A stretch of DNA of 49,038 bases, taken from positions 2,445,555 to 2,494,592 of the forward strand of contig NZ_LR027558.1 of NCBI RefSeq assembly GCF_900605005.1, read 5' to 3'. A model generated the notes under the pieces. That model did no database searches. It saw only the letters and a program-made list of their open reading frames with translations, and was not told the origin of the DNA. Source of the DNA: Acidipropionibacterium timonense. Lineage in GTDB: Bacteria; Actinomycetota; Actinomycetes; Propionibacteriales; Propionibacteriaceae. Made by a program: the position numbers and the translations under genes. Positions 35,045 to 45,153 of this stretch are shown piece after piece (the first letter of the stretch is position 1; each line of letters starts with the position of its first letter).

Positions 35045-35319
35045 GCTGGCACCCGGGCCCGATGATCGCGTGGACCGAGGACGGTTCCGGGTATGTCGTC
35101 GCGACCAGTCCCGACACGCTCATCTATCATCTTCATGACAGCGCCGCCGTCATCTGGGAAGCCCTGACACAGTCGGATTCCGGGTCGGACGTCGTCGCCC
35201 GTGTGTCCGCGGCCACCGGGCTCACGGTCGAGGACGTGGGCCCCGACGTCCGCACCTACCTGCAGCGGCTTCTCGACCTCGGCATCGTCGTCCATGACCC
35301 AGGGAGACCCGATGACTGA
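35041..35319 (+). CDS. PqqD-like (RRE-fold) small protein, second copy
   Basis: The 92-residue protein matches the PqqD outline better than the first copy: IAWTEDGSGYVVATSPDTLIYHLHDSAAVIWEALTQ, then SDVVARVSAATGLTVEDVGPDVRTYLQRLLDLGIVV (winged-helix with the conserved A/S-x-x-I/L-W-x-x-L motif). A perfect AAGGAGGT Shine-Dalgarno lies about 6 bp before ATG 35041, the best in the window, so it may be made in excess over its coupled neighbours. It overlaps the nucleotidyltransferase and phosphatase genes. It probably acts as a binding or presenting partner for one of these enzymes. No leader peptide substrate is visible. Confidence 0.75.
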   Translation: MSWHPGPMIAWTEDGSGYVVATSPDTLIYHLHDSAAVIWEALTQSDSGSDVVARVSAATGLTVEDVGPDVRTYLQRLLDLGIVVHDPGRPDD

Positions 35320-35872
35320 TCGAACCCGCATCCACTTCGTGTGCACCGCGAACATCTGTCGATCCCCCTACTGCGAGGCGCGAGCCCGGTACCTCTTCGA
35401 ACCCGACCTCTTCGAGTTCTCGAGCTCCGGCATCCAGGCGACGACGGGACGCTCGATGTATCCCGAGATGCTCAACCAGCTCAAGGCCCGGCAGCCACGC
35501 ATCAGGGTCGGGTACTCGGCGCCCACCACGGTGCGCTCCCTGCGCGACGCCGACCTCATTCTCGCCATGACGATCGACCAGCGCGACCGCATCATCCTTG
35601 AGTGGCCCGAGACGATCACGCGAACCTTCACGCTGCCGCAGTTCGCCGCGGCTGCGACGATCATGACCACCGAGGACCACTCCATGCCGCCCGCCGAGGT
35701 CATCCGGGTCGCCTTCGCCAATCGTGGCGCCGCCGGCATCGCCCCGGACATTGAGGACCCCTATCTCAAGGGCGAGGCCGCCGCCCGGCGATGCGCCGAT
35801 CTCCTCGACCACTACCTCACCGACATCCACGTGGCGCTGACGCCCAACTCCACGAATGAAGGTCGCAGATGA
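35312..35872 (+). CDS. Low-molecular-weight protein-tyrosine phosphatase
   Basis: The 186-residue protein has the P-loop FVCTANICRSPYCEARARY (C-x5-R-S), SSSGIQATTGRSM in place of the usual SAG(T) region, and DIEDPYLKG carrying the general-acid Asp (DPY). In polysaccharide loci such enzymes dephosphorylate the tail of BY-kinases; the candidate partner is the Wzc-like protein at 27223-28773. Here, however, it is placed in the operon with the HprK-like kinase, so it may also serve that system. ATG 35312 has AGGGAG 5 bp upstream and overlaps the second PqqD gene by 8 bp. Confidence 0.88.
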   Translation: MTDRTRIHFVCTANICRSPYCEARARYLFEPDLFEFSSSGIQATTGRSMYPEMLNQLKARQPRIRVGYSAPTTVRSLRDADLILAMTIDQRDRIILEWPETITRTFTLPQFAAAATIMTTEDHSMPPAEVIRVAFANRGAAGIAPDIEDPYLKGEAAARRCADLLDHYLTDIHVALTPNSTNEGRR

Positions 35873-36858
35873 CGACGCTCGACGTGCTCGTACCCGCTGG
35901 CGGCGGGCCGGGGTGGGGACCGATTGACCGGCTTACTGAGCTCACGACGCGATATTTCCACGGAATCCATCATTATATTGAGTATCATACTGGGGCAAAC
36001 AGGTCCTACGCGCTGATGTCCCTCATCCCACGACGACATGCCCGAGGTCGCGATCTTCTCGTGCTGGCACCGATGCCAGGCCAGCTCAACCACGCCGTGA
36101 TTCCGTCACTTCGGTACGCCTACGACCGGGTTGCAGGCTGGGTCATTGACTCGTTCCAGTTTGACCAGATTCCACATGCCGCCAAGCAAGCCCGAACGTT
36201 CGATTGGATGTATGTCACTGACTCGGCCGATGCCAAGATGTGGTCCCAACGTGGCGTCACCGATGTGCGCACCCTCGAGTGGGGCGCCGACTGCTTGTCC
36301 GCGGCCCACATGGACCGCGGGAAGGACTGGGACGTCCTTCGAGTCGGACGCCAACCACATGCATGGGACGATGACGCCATCGTGCGCGAGCACATGCAAC
36401 TTGCTGGCATCGGATATCACGGTCGTCCCGCAGTCGGGCCCTTGTCACTGCATGCCCAATTGTCACGGTCGAAGGTCATCGTCGCCTTCTCGAATCTCGT
36501 CAGCCCTGCCGACTACACGAGCAAGACCGTCGAATACCTCACCGGCCGCTGGACCGATGCCCTGGCGCATGGCTGCCTGTGTGCCGGGGTCGTACCGGAC
36601 ACCGCACCGGCCAGACATCAGGTGCCGGACTTCGCCCGGATCGACCTCAATCCCTTGAACGTCGAGGCCTCCCTCTCCCGCCTCCACACGGCCTTGGACG
36701 GGTGGACGCCGGAGCTTGCCGGACGGATCAAGGCGCACGCGAGGGAGCACACGGACTGGCGCTATCGGCTCCTGGACATCGCCCATGACCTTGATCTGCC
36801 CACAAGTCACCTCGAGGACGACATCGCCACCCTCCGAGCGCTCCCCCTCAATCCCTGA
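35869..36858 (+). CDS. Putative GT-B glycosyltransferase
   Basis: The 329-residue protein is coupled to the phosphatase by an ATGA overlap. The C-terminal half is transferase-like: DWDVLRVGRQPHAWDDD, IVAFSNLVSPADYTSKTVEYLTGRWTDALAHGCLCAGVVPDTAP. The last segment resembles the donor-binding part of CgeB-type or family 1 enzymes, with ALAHGC in the position of EAxACG. The N-terminal half (WGPIDRLTELTTRYFHG, DLLVLAPMPGQLNHA) is not diagnostic. It is the last gene of block C. The region 35940-36250 is somewhat A+T richer than average. Acceptor and donor unknown. Confidence 0.6.
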   Translation: MTTLDVLVPAGGGPGWGPIDRLTELTTRYFHGIHHYIEYHTGANRSYALMSLIPRRHARGRDLLVLAPMPGQLNHAVIPSLRYAYDRVAGWVIDSFQFDQIPHAAKQARTFDWMYVTDSADAKMWSQRGVTDVRTLEWGADCLSAAHMDRGKDWDVLRVGRQPHAWDDDAIVREHMQLAGIGYHGRPAVGPLSLHAQLSRSKVIVAFSNLVSPADYTSKTVEYLTGRWTDALAHGCLCAGVVPDTAPARHQVPDFARIDLNPLNVEASLSRLHTALDGWTPELAGRIKAHAREHTDWRYRLLDIAHDLDLPTSHLEDDIATLRALPLNP

Positions 36859-36873
36859 AACCCTCGACCTGCG

Positions 36874-36897
36874 CCACGCGCTTCCCGCGCATGGTGG
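36874..36897 (+). terminator. Weak hairpin after block C
   Basis: CCACGCGC at 36874-36881 can pair with GCGC at 36887-36890 and GTGG at 36894-36897, with a 3-base bulge and a 5-base loop. There is no T run, so this is a weak candidate for the end of block C. Confidence 0.3.
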
Positions 36898-36923
36898 GCC
36901 TTGCCGACGCGGCTCGGTAGACT
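36895..36923 (+). promoter_or_regulatory. Candidate promoter of the fhaA operon
   Basis: A -10-like TAGACT at 36918-36923 lies 17 bp after a poor -35 (TGGGCC at 36895-36900). This gives a leader of about 60 nt before GTG 36990, which is preceded by GAGAGGGGGA. Confidence 0.4.
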
Positions 36924-36989
36924 CGCACGGGTGGCGTCACCGAGGCGCCGCACGTCGCACACGCCCGAGGAGCGCCGAGAGGGGGACCC

Positions 36990-37685
36990 GTGGGATTCCT
37001 GGACAGGGTCGAGAAGTCCATCGAAGGAGCGGTCAACGGTGTCTTCGCCCGCGCCTTCAAGGGCGAGGTCGAACCCGTCGAGATCGCCGGACGCCTGCAG
37101 CGCGAACTCGATTCCGAGGCCCAGATCCTCACCCGCGACAAGAGACTCGTGCCCAACGACTTCGTCGTCCGACTGTCCTCGCACGACTACGAGCACCTCG
37201 TGCCGTACACCAAGACCCTCAACGCCGAGATCGTCCCGGCCCTGCGTGACCACGCCACCGAGCGTCGCTACGTCTTCAACGGCCCCATCCACATCCGCTA
37301 CGACCTCGACGAGACCCTGCCGACGGGCCGGTTCACCGTGACGAGCGGCTCCGACGACGAGGACGTGGCCAGCACCCAGGTGCGGCCCGCCCAGCTCGTC
37401 CTCGAGGTCAACGGCGTCCGCCACCCCCTCACCCCGCCCGGCCTGGTCATCGGTCGTGGGTCCGAGGCCGACCTGCGGATCAACGACCCCGGCATCTCCC
37501 GGCTGCACGCCCGGATCCATGTGTGGCCCCAGGACGAGGGCGTCGGGGTGTCCATCGAGGACATGGGGTCGACGAACGGCGTCACGGTCGACGGCGTCAA
37601 GGTTCGGACCGCCCACCTGGAGGACGGGTCACGCATCGAGGTCGGGTCGACACGCATGCTCGTCCACTCACCGACGGGACTGTGA
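36990..37685 (+). CDS. fhaA: FHA-domain protein with N-terminal DUF3662 (FhaA)
   Basis: The 231-residue protein begins MGFLDRVEKSIEGAVNGVFARAFKGEVEPVEIAGRLQRELDSEA, the DUF3662 domain of FhaA (about residues 1-115). After a short linker comes a C-terminal FHA domain (about 145-225: LVIGRGSEADLRINDPGISRLHARIHV, STNGVTVDG), which binds phosphothreonine. In mycobacteria FhaA is a partner of the PASTA kinase and of MviN in peptidoglycan control. This protein is much shorter than the mycobacterial one because the linker is short. It starts at GTG and is first in the division operon, with one base between it and fhaB. Confidence 0.93.
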   Translation: MGFLDRVEKSIEGAVNGVFARAFKGEVEPVEIAGRLQRELDSEAQILTRDKRLVPNDFVVRLSSHDYEHLVPYTKTLNAEIVPALRDHATERRYVFNGPIHIRYDLDETLPTGRFTVTSGSDDEDVASTQVRPAQLVLEVNGVRHPLTPPGLVIGRGSEADLRINDPGISRLHARIHVWPQDEGVGVSIEDMGSTNGVTVDGVKVRTAHLEDGSRIEVGSTRMLVHSPTGL

Positions 37686-37686
37686 C

Positions 37687-38160
37687 GTGAGCGAGTTCCT
37701 CGTCGCCGTCCTGAGGATCGCCTACCTGGCCGTCCTGTGGATCTTCATCCTCGTCATCGGAAACACCATCCGGTCCGACATCTTCGGACATCGGGTGGCG
37801 CGCGCCGCCGCTCCCGGCGGGGCCCCCGCTCCGTCGCGCCGGTCCGGCCGTGGTCGTCCCGAGGAGCCCCGCACGCTGAGGGTCATCTCGGGCAGCCGGG
37901 CGGGGCTCGTCGTCCCCTTGGAGGGTCGGATCATCGTGGGCCGTGGCGGGGACGCCACCATCGTCATCGACGACGACTACGCCTCGACCCATCATGCCGA
38001 GCTCACCCAGGGAGTCGACGGCGCCTGGTTCGTCGAGGACCTCGCCTCGACCAACGGCACCTACGTCAATGGGACCGCCATCGAGGAGCCGACCCGCCTG
38101 GGCGTCGGGGACGAGGTGCGCATCGGTCGAACCGTCATGGTCATGACGGGTCGGGAGTGA
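37687..38160 (+). CDS. fhaB: FHA-domain membrane protein (FhaB/FipA)
   Basis: The 157-residue protein has one N-terminal membrane helix (EFLVAVLRIAYLAVLWIFILVIG), a basic Pro/Arg-rich linker and a C-terminal FHA domain (IIVGRGGDATIVIDDDYASTHHAEL, STNGTYVNG). The GTG at 37687 follows the fhaA stop by one base. The conserved order fhaA-fhaB-phosphatase-ftsW-pbpA-kinase supports the assignment. FhaB links kinase signalling with cell division, probably by binding phosphorylated partners at the membrane. Confidence 0.93.
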   Translation: MSEFLVAVLRIAYLAVLWIFILVIGNTIRSDIFGHRVARAAAPGGAPAPSRRSGRGRPEEPRTLRVISGSRAGLVVPLEGRIIVGRGGDATIVIDDDYASTHHAELTQGVDGAWFVEDLASTNGTYVNGTAIEEPTRLGVGDEVRIGRTVMVMTGRE

Positions 38161-38161
38161 C

Positions 38162-39631
38162 ATGACGTTCTCCCTCGACACCCGTAGTCACTCCGAGGTC
38201 GGACTGGTCCGCAAGAACAACCAGGACTCGGGGTACGTCTCGCCGACCATGCTCGTCGTCGCGGACGGCATGGGCGGAGCCGCGGCCGGCGACCTCGCCT
38301 CGACGGTCGCCGTCCACCACGTAGCCCGCGCCGACGCGCACCGCGAGGGCGAGGACATGCTCGAGACCCTGGCGGGAGCCGTCTCGTCGGCCAATGACGA
38401 ACTCGCCGACCTCGTCGCCTGGGACCACAGCCTCGACGGGATGGGCACGACCTTCTGCGGGGCGATGTTCTCGGGCACCCAGCTGGGCGTCGTCCACATC
38501 GGCGACTCACGCGCCTACCTGCTGCGTGCCGACAAGCTCACCCGCCTCACCCACGACCACTCGTGGGTGCAGTCGCTCATCGACGAGGGCCGGATCACGC
38601 CCGAGCAGGCGGCCGTCCACCCACACCGCTCCCTGCTGCTCAAGGTGCTCAACGGGCAGACCCAGCACTCCCCCGACACGTCGATCGTCGACGTCGAGGT
38701 CGGCGACCGCATCCTCTTCTGCTCCGACGGCCTGTGCGGTCTCGTCGACGATCTCACCATCGCCCGGTCGATGAACCTCCCCGACCTGGACGAGGTCATG
38801 TCGACCCTCGTCGCACGGGCCCACGCAGCAGGCGGCACGGACAACATCACCGTCGTCCTGGCCCAGGTGGTGCCTCAGTCACCGGCGCTCGACGCCGCTG
38901 CGGGAACCATCATCGGTGCAGCCGCGACGACGCGGATCCCCGAGCACGAGGTCACCGCCCAGATCCCCCTTCCCGAGGAGGACTGGCGTCCCGAGGAGGA
39001 ACCCCGACAGGTGCTCTTCGACTCCGAGGCCGAGGAGTCGATGAGGTATGCCCCCATCGACTCCAGGTCGCGACGTCGGGTCCGCCCCTGGCTGCTGGGT
39101 CTGACCGGGCTCATCATCCTGGCAGTGGCCGGGATCCTCGGCGGCCGCGCCTACTTGGCGACGCAGTACTACGTCGGCGCGAACGGTCCGACCGTCGCGA
39201 TCTTCCAAGGGGTGTCCGACGACCTGCCGGGAATCGACCTGCACCACGTCGTCCAGACGAGCGACGTCCGCGTCGCCGACCTGCCGACCTACTACCGCTC
39301 GCGAGTGACCTCGACGATCACGGTCTCGTCCGTGCAGTCAGGTCAGGCGACGATCGACGAGCTGCGCAAGGGAGCCGATCGGTGCCGCGCGGTGCGGGCC
39401 GCGCGGGCCAGCACCTCCGCCTCCCCGACGCCGTCCGCACCGGTCTCCCCGACGGCGGGGCCGACGACCCCGAGCCCATCGTCGACCCCGACCGTCTCCC
39501 GCTCGGGAACCGCCCGCGCGTCCGGCACCCCGAGCCCCTCGGCATCCACCACCCCGTCCCACGTCACCCCCACCGCCACCGCCTCCCCGGAGGTTCGGCT
39601 TCCGAGCGTCGAGGCGGCTGACTGCTCATGA
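38162..39631 (+). CDS. pstP: PP2C-type Ser/Thr phosphatase
   Basis: The 489-residue protein has a PP2C catalytic domain (about residues 1-235) with metal-site motifs VADGMGGAAAGDLAS, GTTFCGAMF, HIGDSRAYLLRADKLTRLTHDHSWVQ, LLFCSDGLCGLV and GGTDNITVV. A cytoplasmic linker and a membrane helix (WLLGLTGLIILAVAGILGGRAYL, about 311-333) follow. The extracellular tail ends in a Ser/Thr/Pro-rich stretch. It is the phosphatase that opposes the PASTA kinase at 42501. ATG 38162 is one base after the fhaB stop; its end overlaps the next gene as ATGA. Confidence 0.93.
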   Translation: MTFSLDTRSHSEVGLVRKNNQDSGYVSPTMLVVADGMGGAAAGDLASTVAVHHVARADAHREGEDMLETLAGAVSSANDELADLVAWDHSLDGMGTTFCGAMFSGTQLGVVHIGDSRAYLLRADKLTRLTHDHSWVQSLIDEGRITPEQAAVHPHRSLLLKVLNGQTQHSPDTSIVDVEVGDRILFCSDGLCGLVDDLTIARSMNLPDLDEVMSTLVARAHAAGGTDNITVVLAQVVPQSPALDAAAGTIIGAAATTRIPEHEVTAQIPLPEEDWRPEEEPRQVLFDSEAEESMRYAPIDSRSRRRVRPWLLGLTGLIILAVAGILGGRAYLATQYYVGANGPTVAIFQGVSDDLPGIDLHHVVQTSDVRVADLPTYYRSRVTSTITVSSVQSGQATIDELRKGADRCRAVRAARASTSASPTPSAPVSPTAGPTTPSPSSTPTVSRSGTARASGTPSPSASTTPSHVTPTATASPEVRLPSVEAADCS

Positions 39632-40980
39632 GCACCGCCGTCCCCGACACCGTCATCGTCCAGCCCAAGCGCCGCTGGACCGAACTCTTCCTGCTCCTCG
39701 TCGCCTGGTCACTGGGCTTCGGCGGCTACCTCCTCACCGAACTCAACATCCACGGCACGGTGCCGTCCCGCTGGCATCTCGTCGGCGGCGTCACGCTGGC
39801 AGTGCTGGTCGTCTGCCACCTCGTCGTGCGTTTCGCCCTGCCCTGGGCCGATCCGGTCATCCTGCCGGTCGTCGTCGCCCTCAACGGCATCGGGCTGGCG
39901 ATGATCCACCGCATCGACCTCGTCCACGACCCGGCGAGGCACCGGGTCGAGACCCAGCTCATCTGGACCCTCGGTGGCATCATCCTGTGGGCGCTCACGG
40001 TGACGCTGCTGCGCGACTACCGCAGGATGCAGCGGTTCCCGTACATCCTCTTCATCGTCGGTCTCGTGCTGCTGCTCCTGCCCCTGGTCCCCAAATTGGG
40101 CATGGAGACCCTGGGCTCGCGGATCTGGATCCACATCGGCCATTACACCTTCCAACCGGCCGAGATCGCCAAGGTGCTGCTCGTCGTCGCCTTCGCCGCC
40201 TACCTCGTCGACAAACGGGACGTCCTGTCGGCGGCCGGACGCCGACTGCTCGGGATCACCTTCCCGCGTGCCCGTGACCTGGGCCCCATCGCCGTCATGT
40301 GGATCGCGTCGATGCTCGTCATCGTCTACGAGAACGACCTGGGCACCGGCATGCTCTTCTTCGGCATGTTCGTCGTCATGCTCTACGTCGCGACCGGGCG
40401 GATCGGCTGGGTCATCCTCGGCGGCCTGAGCTTCGCGGTGGGCGCCTGGGCGGCCATGACCTTCGTCGGCCACGTGCGGGTGCGCGTCGACGCCTGGCTG
40501 CATCCCTTCGACCACTTCGACCAGAACCGCCAGGTCATCCAGGCCCAGTACGGCATGGCCTGGGGCGGGCTCGCCGGGCGAGGCTGGGGGCTGGGCCGAC
40601 CGGGCCTGGTCTCCCTGTCCTGGAGCGACTTCATCGCCTCGTCGATCGGCGAGGAGCTCGGCGTCACGGGACTCATCGGCATCATCCTCCTGTACGCCAT
40701 CCTCGTCGCCCGCGGTCTGCGCGCAGCCCTGGCCTGCCGTGACGACTTCGGCAAGCTGCTGGCGGCCGGGCTCTCCCTCGTCTTCGCCCTGCAGGTCTTC
40801 GCCATCATCGGCGGGGTGACACGACTCCTCCCCCTCACGGGTCTGACGACGCCGTTCATGAGTCAGGGAGGTTCCTCCCTCATCGCGAACTGGGTCATCA
40901 TCGGCATCGTCATGGCGATCAGCCACCAGTCGCGACGCCCCGATGGACAGACCGTCCCCGCCGACGGAGGTGACCGGTGA
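39628..40980 (+). CDS. SEDS-family peptidoglycan glycosyltransferase (FtsW/RodA)
   Basis: The 450-residue membrane protein has about ten to twelve helices. SEDS signatures include WIHIGHYTFQPAEIAKVLLVV (near residue 170), ENDLGTGMLFFGMFVVMLY with the catalytic-type Asp, RVDAWLHPFDHFDQNRQVIQAQYGMAWGGLAGRGWGLGRP, and SDFIASSIGEELGVTG. It polymerises lipid II together with its class B penicillin-binding protein, encoded directly downstream with a GTGA overlap. The paired position matches RodA/FtsW-like proteins of this operon in other Actinobacteria; I leave the symbol open because the two names are used variously. Confidence 0.92.
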   Translation: MSTAVPDTVIVQPKRRWTELFLLLVAWSLGFGGYLLTELNIHGTVPSRWHLVGGVTLAVLVVCHLVVRFALPWADPVILPVVVALNGIGLAMIHRIDLVHDPARHRVETQLIWTLGGIILWALTVTLLRDYRRMQRFPYILFIVGLVLLLLPLVPKLGMETLGSRIWIHIGHYTFQPAEIAKVLLVVAFAAYLVDKRDVLSAAGRRLLGITFPRARDLGPIAVMWIASMLVIVYENDLGTGMLFFGMFVVMLYVATGRIGWVILGGLSFAVGAWAAMTFVGHVRVRVDAWLHPFDHFDQNRQVIQAQYGMAWGGLAGRGWGLGRPGLVSLSWSDFIASSIGEELGVTGLIGIILLYAILVARGLRAALACRDDFGKLLAAGLSLVFALQVFAIIGGVTRLLPLTGLTTPFMSQGGSSLIANWVIIGIVMAISHQSRRPDGQTVPADGGDR

Positions 40981-42404
40981 ACAAGCCCATCCGCGCCCTC
41001 TCGGTGCTCGCCGCGCTCATGTTCTTCGCCCTCCTGGCCAACGTCACGTATTCGGCGGCCTTCCGCCAGGCCACCCTCAACAACGACTCGCGGAACCAAC
41101 GGGTGCGCGATGCCGAGTTCTCGCAGAATCGCGGCGACATCCTCGTCGGGTCCACGGCCATCGCGCGGACCGTCCCCTCGACCGGCCAGTTCAAGTACCA
41201 GCGCACCTACCCGAAGGGCGCCGAGTACGCCCCCGTCACCGGGTACTACGCGTACTACTACGGCCGGACGATGCTCGAACAGACCCAGAACCCGCAGCTC
41301 ACCGGCACCTCGGACTCCCAGTTCCTCTCGCGGATCACCGGGACCCTGTCCGGCCGCAAGCCCCAGGGCGGATCGCTGCTGACGACCCTCAATGCCAAGG
41401 CCCAGGACGCCGCCTGGAACGGGCTGCAGGGCAAGACCGGCGCCGTCGTCGCCCTGGACTACACGACCGGCGCGGTTCTGGCCATGGCGTCGAACCCGTC
41501 GTACGACCCCAACGCCCTGGCCACCCACGACCTCAAGGCGTCGCAGAAGACCTGGGCAGCCCTGCTCAAGGACTCCTCGAACCCGCTGGCGAACCGCGCG
41601 ACCCGCGAGATCTACCCGCCCGGCTCGACCTTCAAGCTCGTCACCGCGGCGGCAGCCCTCCAGAACGGGTACTCGCCCGACACCAAGGTGGACTCCCCGT
41701 CCTCGTGGACCCTGCCGCAGACGACGACCGCGCTCACCAACGAGACCGACTGCGGCGGCACGAAGGTCACGCTGAACCAGGCCCTCGACGTCTCGTGCAA
41801 CACGGCCTTCGCCAAGATCGGCGTCGCCCTGGGCCAGGACAAGTTGCGTGAGCAGGCCGCCAAGTTCGGGTTCGGGACGACGGCCAACTCCGACGTCTCC
41901 ATGGTCGCCTCACGCTTCCCGGCCGACCTCAACACACCACAACTGGCGATGAGCTCGATCGGACAGTACGACGTGGCCGCCTCCCCGCTCCAGATGGCCA
42001 TGGTCGCCGGGGCCATCGCCAACGACGGCGTCCTCATGCAGCCCTATCTCACCGGCTCGGTGCGCGCGGCGAACCTGCAGACGGTGTGGCGTCACCAGGC
42101 CACCGAGCTCTCCCGTCCCATGACGAGTCAGTCCGCCCAGGAACTCCAGAAGATGATGGTCTCGGTCGTCCAGAACGGAACCGGCACCGCGGCGCAGATC
42201 GACGGGGTCACCATCGGCGGCAAGACCGGCACCGCCCAGACATCCAAGGACCGACCCCCGTACGCGTGGTTCGTCGCCTGGTCGGACAATCCCCATGTGG
42301 CCGTCGCCGTGTTCATCGAGTCCTCCGACACCGCACGCAGCGAGATCGCCGGTGGACGGCTCGCCGCCCCCATCGCCAAGGACGTCATCGAGGCGATGAG
42401 ATGA
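40977..42404 (+). CDS. pbpA: Class B penicillin-binding protein (transpeptidase)
   Basis: The 475-residue protein has one N-terminal membrane helix (ALSVLAALMFFALLANVTYS), a dimerisation region (NRGDILVGS) and a transpeptidase domain. All three active-site motifs are present: SxxK in YPPGSTFKLV, SxN in DVSCNTAF, and KTG in GGKTGTAQT. It cross-links peptidoglycan at the outer membrane face with its SEDS partner. The start GTG 40977 is overlapped by the ftsW/rodA stop. Its own stop overlaps a short frame before the kinase gene. Confidence 0.94.
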   Translation: MNKPIRALSVLAALMFFALLANVTYSAAFRQATLNNDSRNQRVRDAEFSQNRGDILVGSTAIARTVPSTGQFKYQRTYPKGAEYAPVTGYYAYYYGRTMLEQTQNPQLTGTSDSQFLSRITGTLSGRKPQGGSLLTTLNAKAQDAAWNGLQGKTGAVVALDYTTGAVLAMASNPSYDPNALATHDLKASQKTWAALLKDSSNPLANRATREIYPPGSTFKLVTAAAALQNGYSPDTKVDSPSSWTLPQTTTALTNETDCGGTKVTLNQALDVSCNTAFAKIGVALGQDKLREQAAKFGFGTTANSDVSMVASRFPADLNTPQLAMSSIGQYDVAASPLQMAMVAGAIANDGVLMQPYLTGSVRAANLQTVWRHQATELSRPMTSQSAQELQKMMVSVVQNGTGTAAQIDGVTIGGKTGTAQTSKDRPPYAWFVAWSDNPHVAVAVFIESSDTARSEIAGGRLAAPIAKDVIEAMR

Positions 42405-42500
42405 AGACCACGACACCATCCCGCACCACTGCCCAGCAGACCCCAACGGACCCCAGCAGACCGACCCGACGACCCGCACGACCCACGAAGGAGCCCCTCG

Positions 42501-42508
<8 letters not shown>
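42401..42508 (+). CDS. Possible 35-residue Pro/Thr/Arg-rich peptide between pbpA and the kinase gene
   Basis: ATG 42401 overlaps the pbpA stop as ATGA. The frame runs to 42508, overlapping the kinase start (42501) by 8 bases. The peptide (MKTTTPSRTTAQQT... to PTKEPLDE) is low-complexity. It may only couple translation between pbpA and the kinase rather than be a functional protein. I cannot tell if it is made. Confidence 0.35.
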
Positions 42509-44393
<1,885 letters not shown>

Positions 44394-44414
44394 CTGGGTG
44401 CGAAGAGTCATGAC

Positions 44415-44438
44415 CCTCCCGGGCGATGGCCCGGGAGG
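44415..44438. terminator. Bidirectional hairpin between pknB and trpG
   Basis: CCTCCCGGGC at 44415-44424 pairs perfectly with GCCCGGGAGG at 44429-44438 through a 10-bp stem and a 4-base loop. It lies in the 63-bp gap between the convergent stops. No T run is present, as is common for actinobacterial terminators. Confidence 0.75.
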
Positions 44439-44456
44439 CCGATGGCGTGCTCCCGC

Positions 44457-45095
44457 TCAGTGGCGCGCCGACATGAGAGGAGCCATCCCGGCGGCTCGCG
44501 TCGGGGCGTCGACGTCACCGCAGTCGGCGAGCCAGTGGGCGAGCATCTGATGGCCGTGCTGGGAGAGCACCGATTCAGGGTGGAACTGCACCGCCTCGAC
44601 CGGCAGGGTCCGATGCCGCAGCGCCATGATGACCCCCGAGTCGGTCCAGGCCGTCACCTCGAGTTCGTCGGGTACCGTGCGCGGGTCCACGGCCAGGGAG
44701 TGGTACCGCGTCGCGGTGAGCGGGTCGGGAAGTCCCTCGAAGACGCCGACGCCGCTGTGGTGGATGGCGGAGACCTTGCCGTGAAGAATTTCGGGAGCGC
44801 GCCCCACCGTGGCGCCCCAGGCGACCGCCATGGCCTGTAGGCCCAGACACACCCCGAAGATCGGCACGGTGCCCGGATGGGTGCGCAGGAGGTCGATGCA
44901 GACGCCGGCGTCCTCCGGCTTGCCCGGGCCGGGAGACAGGAGGACGCCGTCGAATCCGGTGGGCCAGGAGGAGTCGGTGAAGCGCGGATCATCATTGCGC
45001 CAGACCTCGACCGTGGCCCCGATCTGTCCGAGGTAGGACACGAGGTTCCACACGAAGGAGTCGTAGTTGTCGACGACGAGGATCCTGGCTGTCAT
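44457..45095 (-). CDS. Glutamine amidotransferase, anthranilate/aminodeoxychorismate synthase component II
   Basis: The 212-residue class I glutamine amidotransferase has LVVDNYDSFVWNLVSYLGQIGA, LLSPGPGKPEDAG, the catalytic Cys in VPIFGVCLGLQAMA, and the His/Glu in VQFHPESVLSQHG. The TrpG/PabA family provides ammonia from glutamine to chorismate-using enzymes. The partner synthase is not in the window, so whether it serves tryptophan, folate or both is open. It is the trpG-position gene of the conserved oriC-proximal region. ATG 45095 has GGGAGGATC upstream. Confidence 0.9.
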   Translation of the reverse strand: MTARILVVDNYDSFVWNLVSYLGQIGATVEVWRNDDPRFTDSSWPTGFDGVLLSPGPGKPEDAGVCIDLLRTHPGTVPIFGVCLGLQAMAVAWGATVGRAPEILHGKVSAIHHSGVGVFEGLPDPLTATRYHSLAVDPRTVPDELEVTAWTDSGVIMALRHRTLPVEAVQFHPESVLSQHGHQMLAHWLADCGDVDAPTRAAGMAPLMSARH

Positions 45096-45153
45096 GGAGT
45101 GATCCTCCCATGGTCGACCCGCGCTCGCGGCCGTCCTCGTCGGCGTGGAACGG

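Noticed and set aside
32199-35319. Lasso-peptide biosynthetic cluster
   Set aside because: HprK-like, PqqD-like and nucleotidyltransferase proteins fit, but no lasso cyclase, no leader protease and no precursor peptide could be found in or beside the operon.
37687-38160. Alternative frame starting at 37456 over fhaA and fhaB
   Set aside because: The longer frame reads through fhaA out of its frame. The FHA and membrane-helix sequence begins naturally at GTG 37687, right after the fhaA stop.
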